A stretch of 19,107 nt of DNA from an uncultured Verrucomicrobiales bacterium (GCA_937893015.1 CALBJX010000105.1:1-19107); one strand, 5' to 3'. Shown: positions 1-7,436, counted from the stretch's first letter. The notes: generated by a model not told the origin, from the letters alone. Translations and numbers: made by a program.

Positions 1-122
1 TTCGCGGGGGCGGGCTTGGCGGCGGGCTTCTTGGCGGGCTCGGCCTTCTTCGCAGGAGCGGGCTTGGCGGCGGGCTTCTTGGCGGGCTCGGCCTTCTTCG
101 CGGGAGCGGGCTTGGCCGCGGG
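1..122. repeat. 48-bp tandem repeat, about 2.5 copies
   Basis: TTCGC recurs at 1, 49 and 97 with nearly identical sequence between, giving an exact period of 48 bp. The unit is in frame and encodes 16 residues of the Lys/Ala/Pro-rich protein. Copies differ at single positions and the third decays after about 25 bases. The array continues past the left edge, so its full copy number is unknown. Such arrays change length readily by slippage or recombination. Confidence 0.9.
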
Positions 123-206
123 TTTGGTGTTCTTCTTCGTTTCCGTCTCCGTCTTGGCAGGGGCGGTCTTCTTCGTGTCAGTGCTCTTCTTCTTGGGCGT
201 AGCCAT
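1..206 (-). CDS. Lys/Ala/Pro-rich histone H1-like repeat protein (C-terminus beyond window)
   Basis: The visible 68 residues begin MATPKKKSTDTKK and continue almost entirely in Lys, Ala, Pro, Thr and Glu. From about residue 34 a 16-residue unit (AKKAEPAKKPAAKPAP) repeats in tandem. There is no signal peptide, membrane segment or recognisable folded domain. The composition resembles the basic tails of bacterial histone H1-like proteins and linker regions of DNA- or RNA-binding proteins, so nucleic-acid binding in the cytoplasm is plausible but inferred only from composition. The frame stays open to the left edge, so a folded C-terminal domain could follow outside the window. The start is the only ATG ahead of the basic region and lies about 27 nt downstream of a promoter-like -10. 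No Shine-Dalgarno sequence is visible. Confidence 0.75.
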   Translation of the reverse strand, partial: MATPKKKSTDTKKTAPAKTETETKKNTKPAAKPAPAKKAEPAKKPAAKPAPAKKAEPAKKPAAKPAPA

Positions 207-233
207 GATGATATAAAAAAATTGCAGCGGGAG

Positions 234-264
234 GGTATACTCCACCCTTTACACATTTTGTCAA
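234..264 (-). promoter_or_regulatory. Probable sigma70 promoter of the KAP-rich gene
   Basis: Read on the minus strand, TTGACA (264-259) is followed by GTATAC (240-235) after 18 nt, or by TATACC (239-234) after 19 nt. The -35 box is perfect and the -10 partial. Transcription would begin near 227, leaving a leader of about 20 nt before the ATG at 206. Confidence 0.5.
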
Positions 265-343
265 GTGTTTGACAAAGCTGTCGGTTCTTTATATATCACG
301 GAATCGCCGTTCCGCAACACTCGGAACGCATTATGACGCAAAA

Positions 344-2344
344 TTATTCCGATGCTCCGCATTCCGCCTCAATCTCGGCGGTTTTGCGTTCAATCTCTAC
401 GGAGAGGTCCTCCCAGCGGGTGTAGAGGGCTTCGCTCTCGCGCTCCAGCTGCTGGTATTCCTGCGTGAGCTGCATGAGCTTTTCGTTGTCGCTCATGTTT
501 TCGGGCTTCTCCAGCTCGGCGGAGATTTCCTCCTTGCGGGCATCGTGGGCGGCGATGGTCTCCTCCACCTGTTCGAGCTCCTTCTCCAGCGGGCGCAGGA
601 GCTTAGTGCGCATCTCGCGGGCTTGGGCGCGGGCGCGGCGGGCATCCTTGCGGTTGGCGATGTTCTCCGTGGCGGCGGCTGCGGGCTTCCCTGCCCCGCC
701 GGCGGCCTGCGCGGCCAGCTTCTCGCGGCGCTCCTCCGCTTCCACGGTCTCAAGATACTGCGACACGTTGCCGTAGAACAGGCGGGGCTTGTGACCGAGG
801 CGGAACTCCAACACCTTGTTCACCACGGGGTCGAGGAATTGGCGGTTGTGCGACACGATGCAGTACGAGCCGGGATACTCCGCCAACGCGCGCTGCAACA
901 CATCCTGGCTCTGGAAGTCGAGGTGGTTCGTCGGCTCGTCCATAATCAGGAAGTTGGCGGGTTTCAAGAGCATGCACACCAGTGCCACGCGCGAGCGTTC
1001 CCCGCCCGAAAGCACGCCGATTTTCTTGAACACATCATCCCCGCGGAAGAGGAAGCAGCCGAGGATGTTGCGCACCAGCGGGCGCGTCTCGCGGGAAGCG
1101 GCGGCTTCCACACATTCCAACACCGTCTGCTCGTTGTTGAGCACATCCGCATGCGTCTGGGAGAAGAAGGCTACCTCCGTATGGGAGCCGAAGGAAAATT
1201 GTCCGCTGTCGGGGGCCTCCGTGCCCGAAATGAGGCGGGTGAAGGTGGATTTGCCGCTGCCGTTCACGCCCACAATGGCAATGCGGTCGCCCTTGTCCAC
1301 GGTGAAATCGTAATTCTCCAGCAGGCGGATGGGGCCGTAGGCCTTGCTCGCCTTTTCAAGACGCACCACAATGTGGCCGCCGGGCGGGGGCGGCGGGAAA
1401 TGAAAACTCATCACCGCGTCATCGTCCTCCACCTCAATGAGCTCTACCTTCTCCAGCTGTTTGATGCGGCTCTGCACCTGCGTGGCCTTGGTGGCCTTGG
1501 CGCGGAAGCGATCGATGAACTCCTGCGTCTTGGCGATTTCGCGCTGCTGCGCCTTCGCCTGTTTGATGAGGGCTTCTTTGCGAGCCTTGCTCTCCTTCAG
1601 GTAGAAGGAGAAATTGCCCGCGTATTCCTCCGCACGACCATGGTGGAAGGCGATAGTGCGCGACACCAGCGCATCGAGCAGCGCGACATCGTGGCTGATG
1701 ATGCAGATAGCCCCGCGGTAGGCCTTCAGGCTCTGCTCCATCCAACGCTGGCTCTGCAAATCGAGGTGGTTCGTCGGTTCGTCCAGCAGCAGCACCTCCG
1801 GCTCCTGCAAGAGCAGTTTAGCGAGCGCGATACGCATCTGCCAGCCGCCCGAAAACTCTCCGCAATCGCGGGTAAAATCGCCGTCCGCAAAGCCGAGGCC
1901 GCGCAGAATGGACTCCGCTCGCGGGCGAAGGGCGGCGGCATCGCGGTCGTGAAGGATGAGCTCCAACCGCCCGATTTCCTCCAGCGTGTCGCGGTATTCA
2001 GGGGAGTCCGTCGGCAGCTGCTGCAGCTCGGCGGAGAGTTCATCCACGGTCTGTTGCAGCTCCACAATGTTGCCCACGCTGCCGAGCACCTCCTCCAACA
2101 GCGGCGTGCCGGAGATATGGATGCCATCCTGCGGCAGATAGCCGACCTTGGTGTGCTTGGGCAGCAACACCTTGCCGTGGTCGGGCTCCAGCACGCCCAC
2201 GATGCACTTCATGAGCGTGGATTTACCCGCGCCGTTCTGCCCCGCAAAGGCCACGCGCTCGCCGCGCTCCACCACAAAGGAGAGCGAATCGAACAGCACG
2301 CGCGGTCCGTATTCAATGTGCAGGTCCTGAACAGCAAACTCCAT
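344..2344 (-). CDS. ABC-F family ATPase (YheS/Uup-like, ribosome-associated)
   Basis: This 666-residue protein has two ATP-binding cassettes and no membrane segments, the ABC-F layout. Cassette 1 has Walker A GQNGAGKS (35-42), signature FSGGW (164-168), Walker B ending LLLDEP with E189, and switch H218. Cassette 2 has GVNGSGKS (359-366), LSGGE (445-449), IMDEP with E470, and H499. The linker at about 245-305 (QEFIDRFRAKATKA, QSRIKQLEK) resembles the P-site tRNA interaction motif region of YheS-type members, and a charged coiled coil fills about 540-665. ABC-F proteins bind the ribosomal E site and regulate translation or protect against antibiotics; no substrate or resistance phenotype can be assigned. 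It lies 60 nt downstream of the cyclophilin gene and is probably cotranscribed with it. The sequence before the ATG is pyrimidine-rich with no Shine-Dalgarno. Confidence 0.95.
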   Translation of the reverse strand: MEFAVQDLHIEYGPRVLFDSLSFVVERGERVAFAGQNGAGKSTLMKCIVGVLEPDHGKVLLPKHTKVGYLPQDGIHISGTPLLEEVLGSVGNIVELQQTVDELSAELQQLPTDSPEYRDTLEEIGRLELILHDRDAAALRPRAESILRGLGFADGDFTRDCGEFSGGWQMRIALAKLLLQEPEVLLLDEPTNHLDLQSQRWMEQSLKAYRGAICIISHDVALLDALVSRTIAFHHGRAEEYAGNFSFYLKESKARKEALIKQAKAQQREIAKTQEFIDRFRAKATKATQVQSRIKQLEKVELIEVEDDDAVMSFHFPPPPPGGHIVVRLEKASKAYGPIRLLENYDFTVDKGDRIAIVGVNGSGKSTFTRLISGTEAPDSGQFSFGSHTEVAFFSQTHADVLNNEQTVLECVEAAASRETRPLVRNILGCFLFRGDDVFKKIGVLSGGERSRVALVCMLLKPANFLIMDEPTNHLDFQSQDVLQRALAEYPGSYCIVSHNRQFLDPVVNKVLEFRLGHKPRLFYGNVSQYLETVEAEERREKLAAQAAGGAGKPAAAATENIANRKDARRARAQAREMRTKLLRPLEKELEQVEETIAAHDARKEEISAELEKPENMSDNEKLMQLTQEYQQLERESEALYTRWEDLSVEIERKTAEIEAECGASE

Positions 2345-2404
2345 GGAGAGAGAAAAGGAGCGGGAGGCACCACGCGCCGCCCGCCCGAAAAGGTTTTCTG
2401 TTGC

Positions 2405-2929
2405 TTACTTGCCGAGCTTGCTGTTCCAACGCTCGATGTTGCGGGCCTGCTCCTCGAAGAGGTCGCTGCAATCATCGTGGATGGTGATGCTCTTAATCGT
2501 GTCGCCCTGCTTGATGGCGTTGACGACCTTCTGGTCCTCGGCACCCTCCACCTCGCCGAAGATGGTGTGCTTGCCGTTCAGCCAATCGGTGGGCACGTGG
2601 GTGATGAAGAACTGGGAGCCGTTGGTGCCCTGCCCCGTCCACGTGCGGCCGGCGTTCGCCATGGCGAGCAGACCGGGCTTGGTGAACTTCAGGTCGGGGC
2701 GGCACTCATCGTCAAACTGATAGCCGGGACCGCCGCAACCCGTCCCCGTGGGGTCGCCGCCCTGAATCATGAAGTCGGCAATCACGCGATGGAAGGTCAG
2801 CCCGTCATAATACCCGCGCTTGGCGAGGTTCAGGAAGCTGGCCGCCGTCATCGGCGTCTTGGAAGCGAAAATCGTGAGCTTGATATCGCCCTTACTCGTC
2901 ACCATCGTGATTTTCTTGTCAGTAGCCAT
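2405..2929 (-). CDS. Cyclophilin-type peptidyl-prolyl cis-trans isomerase, cytoplasmic
   Basis: The 174-residue protein catalyses cis-trans isomerisation of Xaa-Pro bonds as a folding helper. Family motifs are FHRVI (46-50, with catalytic R48), FMIQGGD (53-59), NGSQFFIT (103-110) and the W116 / GKHTIFG region with H121. These align with human CypA R55, F60, Q63, F113, W121 and H126. No signal peptide is present, so it should be cytoplasmic. The last 25 or so residues form an acidic/basic helical extension beyond the usual core. The start MATDKK is preferred over the in-frame ATG six codons upstream, because that one overlaps the promoter-like -10 box (2943-2938) and the core begins right after MATDKK. 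It appears to lead a two-gene unit with the ABC-F gene. Confidence 0.93.
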   Translation of the reverse strand: MATDKKITMVTSKGDIKLTIFASKTPMTAASFLNLAKRGYYDGLTFHRVIADFMIQGGDPTGTGCGGPGYQFDDECRPDLKFTKPGLLAMANAGRTWTGQGTNGSQFFITHVPTDWLNGKHTIFGEVEGAEDQKVVNAIKQGDTIKSITIHDDCSDLFEEQARNIERWNSKLGK

Positions 2930-2937
2930 ACGGGGGC

Positions 2938-2966
2938 ACCATACCAACCCGCAAACAACGATGCAA
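2938..2966 (-). promoter_or_regulatory. Probable sigma70 promoter of the cyclophilin gene, near-leaderless
   Basis: On the minus strand TTGCAT (2966-2961), a 17-nt spacer and TATGGT (2943-2938) precede the ATG by only 8 nt. Initiation 6-8 nt after the -10 would give a leader of 0-2 nt. Confidence 0.5.
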
Positions 2967-3038
2967 GCCGAAAGCGAGTCATACGGCGGGCGTGGTTACG
3001 CGGACACGTGGGGCGAACAGTCGTTCTTTTCTGTTTTC

Positions 3039-3067
3039 TTGACCATGTCTGCGCTCTCTGTTAGGAT
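3039..3067 (+). promoter_or_regulatory. Probable sigma70 promoter of the acyltransferase gene, leaderless
   Basis: TTGACC (3039-3044), a 17-nt spacer and TAGGAT (3062-3067) are followed by 6 nt and then the ATG at 3074. The AGGA inside the -10 box could be misread as a Shine-Dalgarno sequence. The predicted transcription start coincides with the ATG. Confidence 0.45.
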
Positions 3068-3073
3068 TCGGAT

Positions 3074-4228
3074 ATGAGCGCGGCGACATCTCCCGGCAAA
3101 ACAAAACGTATCGGCAGCATTGACGGACTCAAGGGACTGGCGGCTCTGTGGATTCTCGTCTTTCATTTTCTGCTGGCCTTTGCGCCCTACGGGCATGTCG
3201 GCTTCGGCAGCGGGATTGCCGAGGAGGATGCAGCAGGCTATTTCATGAGTTACTATCCCTATTCCTGCCTGGTGCAGGCTCCCTTGGCCTTGTACCTTTT
3301 CTTCGCGCTCATTGCCTATATCCCGACCCTGCGCTACGTGAAGAAGGGCAACGAAGATTTCATCACCAAACAGGCGGTGACGCGGTATTTCCGCCTTGTC
3401 CCCGCCACGCTGGGCGGCGCGATTCTGGGCTATGCCGCCTTCGCCTTCTTGGGCAGCTACCATGTTGCCTTGGTCGAGAGCCTGCGCCCCATCACGGGTG
3501 CGCACTGGCTCGGGTCGCTCATTGACCCGGATCTGACGTGGCGCGAGGCACTGAGAGACGGCCTGTACGGGGCTCTGTTCTTCAGGATAGCCCACACCAA
3601 CAGCGTCCTGTGGTGTATGCCCTTGGTCTTCATCGGCTCCTACCTGACCTACGCCGTGCTGCTGATGTTCGGCAAGCTGCGCCACCGGTGGGTGATCTAT
3701 GCGGTGCTCTTCGGGCTGAGCTTTTTCTTCCCGCCCTCTGCAGTTTTCCTCGCGGGCATCGCCGCTGCGGATTTTTCTCGGAATGCCCGACCGGGCGAGC
3801 ACAACAAGCTCATCGTCGCCCTGCTCCTCCTCCTCGGTCTCTTCTGCGGTTTCTACCCGCACGTGCTGCTGCCCGCTTGGCTCACCAAGCACACCCTGCT
3901 GGCCATAGCCTCCTTCCTCTTCCTGATGGGCTTCGCGCGATCGAGGCTGATGATGGTGCTGCTGGATAACCGCTTCTTTCGCTACCTCGGCGCGATTTCC
4001 TTCGGGGTTCTGCTCGTGCAGTTCCCCGTGCTGCTCAGCTTCTCCGCTTGGCTCTACCTGCAGCTCACTGACTCCGGGTTGAGCTACCCGGAAGCAACCG
4101 CGCTGACCTACGCCGCCTCGCTGCCCGTGGTGCTGGTGTCCGGCGTGCTGTTCTACCAATGCATCGAGCGCCCCATCGGCACGCTCTGCAACCGGGTGTT
4201 CGCGTTCTTTGCGGAGCAGAAGAACTGA
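3074..4228 (+). CDS. Acyltransferase family 3 integral membrane protein (OatA/NolX-like O-acyltransferase)
   Basis: The 384-residue polytopic protein has about ten hydrophobic segments. Its N-terminus carries the Acyltransf_3 hallmark: IDGLKGLAALWILVFHF (16-32) with the conserved His31, followed by a short loop with RYFRLVPA near 105-112. Family members move acetyl or other acyl groups from a cytoplasmic donor onto extracytoplasmic sugars of lipopolysaccharide, exopolysaccharide or peptidoglycan. The acceptor cannot be told from sequence, and no extracellular SGNH esterase domain is fused. It stands alone: the cyclophilin operon is divergent upstream, and no partner glycan genes are nearby. 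A promoter-like element ends 6 nt before the ATG, supporting this start. Confidence 0.88.
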   Translation: MSAATSPGKTKRIGSIDGLKGLAALWILVFHFLLAFAPYGHVGFGSGIAEEDAAGYFMSYYPYSCLVQAPLALYLFFALIAYIPTLRYVKKGNEDFITKQAVTRYFRLVPATLGGAILGYAAFAFLGSYHVALVESLRPITGAHWLGSLIDPDLTWREALRDGLYGALFFRIAHTNSVLWCMPLVFIGSYLTYAVLLMFGKLRHRWVIYAVLFGLSFFFPPSAVFLAGIAAADFSRNARPGEHNKLIVALLLLLGLFCGFYPHVLLPAWLTKHTLLAIASFLFLMGFARSRLMMVLLDNRFFRYLGAISFGVLLVQFPVLLSFSAWLYLQLTDSGLSYPEATALTYAASLPVVLVSGVLFYQCIERPIGTLCNRVFAFFAEQKN

Positions 4229-4241
4229 CCGACTCGCGCCG

Positions 4242-4334
4242 TTAAGCATCGGAGGGCATCCGCCAGTCACTGCGGAGCGAGAGGGAAACGGTGCCGACCT
4301 TGTGGGGGTACTTGTTGCGATAACAGACCTGCCG
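4242..4334 (-). pseudogene. Decayed 3'-end fragment of a NAD synthetase gene
   Basis: Read on the minus strand, this stretch encodes YPHKVGTVSLSLRSDWRMPSD, then Ala and a TAA stop. It closely matches the C-terminus of the intact NadE downstream (PKVGTIALSPRGDWRMPSDA). About 66 bases here can be laid over 5441-5506 with roughly 85% identity by eye. Upstream of this fragment the reading frame loses resemblance and no domain is present. The intact gene continues 11 residues past the SDA where the fragment stops. It is best read as the remnant of a second, diverged nadE copy or of an imprecise insertion or duplication event. Confidence 0.7.
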
Positions 4335-4367
4335 TAAAAAAGTGCAAAAAAATGACAGAGAAAAGTC

Positions 4368-4394
4368 TTGACTACCCCCCCCGATTGTTAAAAT
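4368..4394 (+). promoter_or_regulatory. Candidate promoter of the PEP-CTERM gene containing a C8 tract
   Basis: TTGACT (4368-4373) and TAAAAT (4389-4394) are separated by 15 nt made of A, eight C residues (4375-4382) and GATTGT. The spacer is 2 nt shorter than optimal, and the homopolymer could change its length. The remaining leader to the ATG at 4475 is about 75 nt, AT-rich, with a repeated ACTTTTAACA (about 4439-4466) and no Shine-Dalgarno. An alternative TTGAGT (4403-4408) lacks a good -10. Confidence 0.4.
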
Positions 4395-4474
4395 GCAAAG
4401 CGTTGAGTTTCAATACTTTACAGCTCAATATTAAAACAAACTTTTAACAGGTTTACTTTTAACAACTTACAAAC

Positions 4475-5029
4475 ATGAAAAAGACACTTTTCGCGCTTCT
4501 CGCGTGCGCTGCGGTCATGCCCGCTATGGCGGCGGACTATACAGTAGGGTATGCTTATTTTGACCTGAATGACGGCCAAACAAACAAAGACCTCTACAAG
4601 TTTTATGCGATTTACCAAGACACAACGGACATTGGTGACGTGGTGTCAACGATTAAAACTGACACATTCGCCGACTTCAAAACGACCTATGGCGAGGGTT
4701 TGAACTTTGAGGGTGCTGAAGCCGCCGATGGCGTTTATTTTGAGAGTTTGGCCCCTGTGGTGACTTCTCCGACCGACTTTACCAAGATTTGGGGCGTGTC
4801 TGTCTACGAGAACGGGGAAGACGCTTTGTTTGAGGTGCTTCCCGTGAGCGACTTTGTCCCCGCTAGCGCGGCTACCGGTGGTATAGCTTATATCTATTTT
4901 GACAGCTGGACCACTCCCGGCGAATATGTCGCCTTCAACTCCGGCTCTCCCGCCACCCCCGAACCCGCCACGGCGACCCTCTCCCTGCTGGCTCTCGCGG
5001 GTCTTGCTTCCCGCCGCCGCCGCAAGTAA
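4475..5029 (+). CDS. Secreted PEP-CTERM protein of unknown function
   Basis: The 184-residue protein starts with a signal peptide (MKKTLFALLACAAVMPAMA, cleavage near 19-20). It ends with a PEP-CTERM sorting signal: PEP at 162-164, a hydrophobic segment LSLLALAGL, then a basic tail RRRRK. Proteins of this kind are exported and processed by an exosortase, usually linked to surface or extracellular polymer display. The middle (about 20-155) is acidic, rich in Asp, Tyr, Phe and Thr, likely beta-rich, and matches no family I recognise. The codon use of the middle part is visibly more AT-rich than that of the neighbours, so it may be a fast-evolving or acquired cargo segment. The gene is monocistronic, with its own promoter candidate and a strong terminator. 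Confidence 0.88.
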   Translation: MKKTLFALLACAAVMPAMAADYTVGYAYFDLNDGQTNKDLYKFYAIYQDTTDIGDVVSTIKTDTFADFKTTYGEGLNFEGAEAADGVYFESLAPVVTSPTDFTKIWGVSVYENGEDALFEVLPVSDFVPASAATGGIAYIYFDSWTTPGEYVAFNSGSPATPEPATATLSLLALAGLASRRRRK

Positions 5030-5045
5030 AGATTCCCCAAAAAGT

Positions 5046-5091
5046 AAAGAGTTGCACCTCGTCGGCTTCGGTCGGCGGGGTGTTTCTCTTT
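5046..5091 (+). terminator. Rho-independent terminator after the PEP-CTERM gene
   Basis: A 12-bp stem with wobble pairs (5055-5066 with 5071-5082) closes a TTCG tetraloop and is followed by TTTCTCTTT. The outer AAAGAG (5046-5051) also pairs with CTCTTT (5086-5091), lengthening the hairpin. It begins about 17 nt after the stop codon. Confidence 0.85.
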
Positions 5092-5107
5092 GCACCTCAT
5101 GATCGAG

Positions 5108-5377
5108 CCATAGGGATAGTTGACAAATGAGGATTTGTAGGGATGTACGATTTACGATTTACGATGTACGAAGTGTAAATTATGGCGCGGCTGCGCCGCG
5201 CGGGGAAGATGGACAAAGGACGCAAAGCGCGTATGAAAAGTCAGCTATTGATGAACGCTTTGCGTCCTTTATCCCTTTTATCCTTGCGAGCGAAGCGAGC
5301 GGAACTCAAACTTCGTACATCGTACATCGTACTTCGTACATTCAGCTCGACAAATCCTCATTTGTCGGGAGCTATGG
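5108..5377. mobile_element. MITE-like inverted-repeat element, non-coding
   Basis: This roughly 270-bp stretch between two convergent genes is an imperfect palindrome. Its ends read CCATAG (5108-5113) and CTATGG (5372-5377). Next inside is a perfect 17-bp inverted repeat, GACAAATGAGGATTTGT (5122-5138), with its complement at 5350-5366. Then come arrays of TACGAT(T/G)-type units on the left (about 5145-5172) and their complement on the right (about 5311-5340). An inner inverted repeat AAAGGACGCAAAGCG lies at 5215-5229 with its complement at 5256-5270, and GCGCGGCTGCGCCGCGC sits near 5185-5201. No plausible protein is encoded. The architecture suggests a non-autonomous transposable element or a large structured repeat. 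No flanking direct target duplication was confirmed. Confidence 0.65.
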
Positions 5378-5407
5378 GATGGCAATGAAATGAGAATTGG
5401 GCGCACC

Positions 5408-7336
5408 TCAATCCAGCTGCCCCAGCCACTCATTTGCCACGGCGTCGGAGGGCATGCGCCAATCGCCGCGGGGCGAGAGGGCAATGGTGCCGACCTTGGG
5501 GCCGTCGGGGATGCAGCTGCGCTTGAACTGCTGCATGAAGAAGCGACGGATGAAGGTCTTGAGGGTGCTGTCCACCAGCGCGTCTTCATACTCGCCCGCA
5601 AAGGCCGCTTTGGCGAGATACGCGAGCTTTTCCGGCTCTGCGCCGTACTTGATGAAGTGGTAGAGGAAGAAGTCGTGCAGGTCGTAGGGCCCCAGAATGT
5701 CCTCCGTCTTCTGCTCGATGGAGCCGTCGTCGCTCGGCGGCAGCAGCTCGGGGCTCACGGGCGTGTCGATGATATCTTGGAGCACGGCGGCGAGCTCTTC
5801 CCCGCTCTGCTTCGCCACATGGGAGATGAGGCAGCGGATGAGCGTCTTGGGGATGGAGCAGTTGACGGCGTACATGCTCATGTGGTCGCCGTTGTAGGTG
5901 GACCAGCCGAGCGCAATCTCGGAGAGGTCCCCCGTGCCGACCACCATGCCGCCCGTCTTGTTGGCGAGATTCATGAGAATCTTCGTGCGCTCGCGGGCCT
6001 GCACGTTCTCGTAGGTCGTGGTGCGCAGGGCGGGGTCGAAGTCGAGGTCCTTGAAATGCAGCAGGCAGGCTTCTTTGATGTTCACCTCCTTAAAATCCGC
6101 GCCCAGCAGTTCAATCATCTTCACCGCATTGGCATAAGTGCGCCCCGTGGTGCCGAAACCGGGCATGGTGACGGCGCGGATGGTGCTCATGGGCAGCCCG
6201 AGCAGCTTGCAGGCGCGGGCGCAGATGATGAGCGCGAGCGTGCTGTCCAAGCCGCCCGAGACGCCGATGACCAGCGTCTTGGCGTGCGTGTGCTCCATGC
6301 GCTTGGCAAGCCCCGCCGTCTGGATGGAGAGAATATCCTCGCAGCGTTCGGGCGCTTCCGCCGCACTCGGCAGGAAGGGGCGCGGCGGCAGCGCAGCATA
6401 GGAGAGGTCGCAGCCGTGAACGGCGACGGGCACCTCCACCACGCGGGCGGCGGGCACGGCGGCGTGCGCACGGCTGTCATTAAACGAACTTTCGCTCAGG
6501 CGTGCGGCCCCGAGGCGGGCGCAGTCGATATCCGCATAAATCACCTGCGACTCGCGGCAGAAACGTTCGCTCTCCGCTGCAATGCGGCCGTTGTCCGCGA
6601 TGAGGGCATGGCCGCCGTAGACGACATCCTGCGTGCTCTCCCCCACACCCGCGGAGGAGAAAACGTAGGCCGCGAGGCAGCGGGCACTCTGCTGCGCGAT
6701 GAGGGCGCGGCGGTAGGGTGCCTTGCCCGCCAGTTCATCGCTGGCGGAGGGGTTGAAGATGACACGTGCGCCCTGCAGGGCAAGGCGGGAGCTGGGGGGC
6801 ATCACGCTCCACAGGTCCTCGCAGATTTCGATACCGAAGGTGAGATCCTCCCCGTTGGCATCGCGGAAGATGAGATCCGTGCCCAGCGGCACACGCACAC
6901 CGCCGTAGGTCACGCTGTCCGTCGTCAGCTCGCGCGCGGGGCGGAACTGGCGCTGCTCGTAGAACTCGCGGTAGTTCGGCAGAATGCTCTTGGGCACAAA
7001 GCCGTGCACGCGCCCGCCCTGCACCACGGCGGCGACGTTGAAGAGCCCGTCCTGAATCACCATCGGCACATCCACGATGGCGGTGATATCCGTTTCCTTG
7101 GTCTCCGCCGCAATCTCCTGCAAGCCCCACAGGGCAGCTTGCAGCAGCGTCGGCTGGTGGAAGAGGTCGCCGCAGGTGTAGCCAGTCAGGCACATCTCAG
7201 GGAAGAGGACGATGTGCGCGCCGTTCGCGGCGGCTTCCTTCAGGCAGGCCGTCACGGCGGCGGTGTTGAACTCCACATCCGCCACGCGCACCTGCGGCGT
7301 GGCTGCGGCAAAACGGTAATATCCGTAGGTACTCAT
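5408..7336 (-). CDS. nadE: Glutamine-dependent NAD+ synthetase
   Basis: The 642-residue enzyme makes NAD+ from deamido-NAD+, ATP and glutamine, the last step of NAD biosynthesis. The N-terminal nitrilase-type glutaminase domain (about 1-270) has the triad E47 (FPEM), K116 (PKSILPNYREF) and C172 (EICEDLW). The C-terminal synthetase domain starts near 335 and carries the ATP PP-loop SGGLDST (360-366), with GTGDLSEIALGWSTYNGDHM further on. The C-terminus has the typical SPRGDWRMPSDA. Length is normal for the two-domain family. The start MSTYGYY is chosen because a good promoter (7347-7375) lies directly upstream and overlaps the 13 extra codons of the longer frame. A partial second copy of its 3' end lies at 4242-4334. 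Confidence 0.96.
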   Translation of the reverse strand: MSTYGYYRFAAATPQVRVADVEFNTAAVTACLKEAAANGAHIVLFPEMCLTGYTCGDLFHQPTLLQAALWGLQEIAAETKETDITAIVDVPMVIQDGLFNVAAVVQGGRVHGFVPKSILPNYREFYEQRQFRPARELTTDSVTYGGVRVPLGTDLIFRDANGEDLTFGIEICEDLWSVMPPSSRLALQGARVIFNPSASDELAGKAPYRRALIAQQSARCLAAYVFSSAGVGESTQDVVYGGHALIADNGRIAAESERFCRESQVIYADIDCARLGAARLSESSFNDSRAHAAVPAARVVEVPVAVHGCDLSYAALPPRPFLPSAAEAPERCEDILSIQTAGLAKRMEHTHAKTLVIGVSGGLDSTLALIICARACKLLGLPMSTIRAVTMPGFGTTGRTYANAVKMIELLGADFKEVNIKEACLLHFKDLDFDPALRTTTYENVQARERTKILMNLANKTGGMVVGTGDLSEIALGWSTYNGDHMSMYAVNCSIPKTLIRCLISHVAKQSGEELAAVLQDIIDTPVSPELLPPSDDGSIEQKTEDILGPYDLHDFFLYHFIKYGAEPEKLAYLAKAAFAGEYEDALVDSTLKTFIRRFFMQQFKRSCIPDGPKVGTIALSPRGDWRMPSDAVANEWLGQLD

Positions 7337-7346
7337 CTCGTCGCCT

Positions 7347-7375
7347 ATTATGGCGATTTCCAAGTCGTAAGTCAA
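7347..7375 (-). promoter_or_regulatory. Probable sigma70 promoter of nadE, very short leader
   Basis: On the minus strand TTGACT (7375-7370), 17 nt, then CATAAT (7352-7347). The ATG at 7336 starts 11 nt after the -10, so the leader would be about 3-5 nt. This rules out the in-frame start at 7375. Confidence 0.6.
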
Positions 7376-7408
7376 CTGTCAACTTTTTTCCTCCGCCCTT
7401 CATTTTTC

Positions 7409-7436
7409 TTGTTCATTCGGCGATTTGCCGTATTAT
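7409..7436 (+). promoter_or_regulatory. Probable promoter of the DUF805 array
   Basis: TTGTTC (7409-7414), 16 nt, then TATTAT (7431-7436). Transcription would start near 7443 and leave about 23 nt before the ATG. It is divergent from the nadE promoter; the 129 bp between the two ATGs contains both. Confidence 0.45.

Noticed and set aside
299..314. CGGAA...TTCCG hairpin downstream of the ABC-F gene as a terminator
   Set aside because: The 5-bp stem has no T-run on the minus strand; too weak to call.
269..3064. 931-codon open frame on the plus strand
   Set aside because: It is antisense to the ABC-F and cyclophilin genes, whose motifs are unmistakable. It has no recognisable domain and an aberrant His/Leu-rich composition; GC-rich codon bias keeps the opposite strand open.
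4439..4466. Repeated ACTTTTAACA in the PEP-CTERM leader as a regulator-binding site
   Set aside because: Two copies in AT-rich DNA could be chance; nothing identifies a regulator.
5182..5388. Short frames inside the MITE-like element
   Set aside because: They are built from the inverted-repeat arms, resemble no protein and have no start signals.
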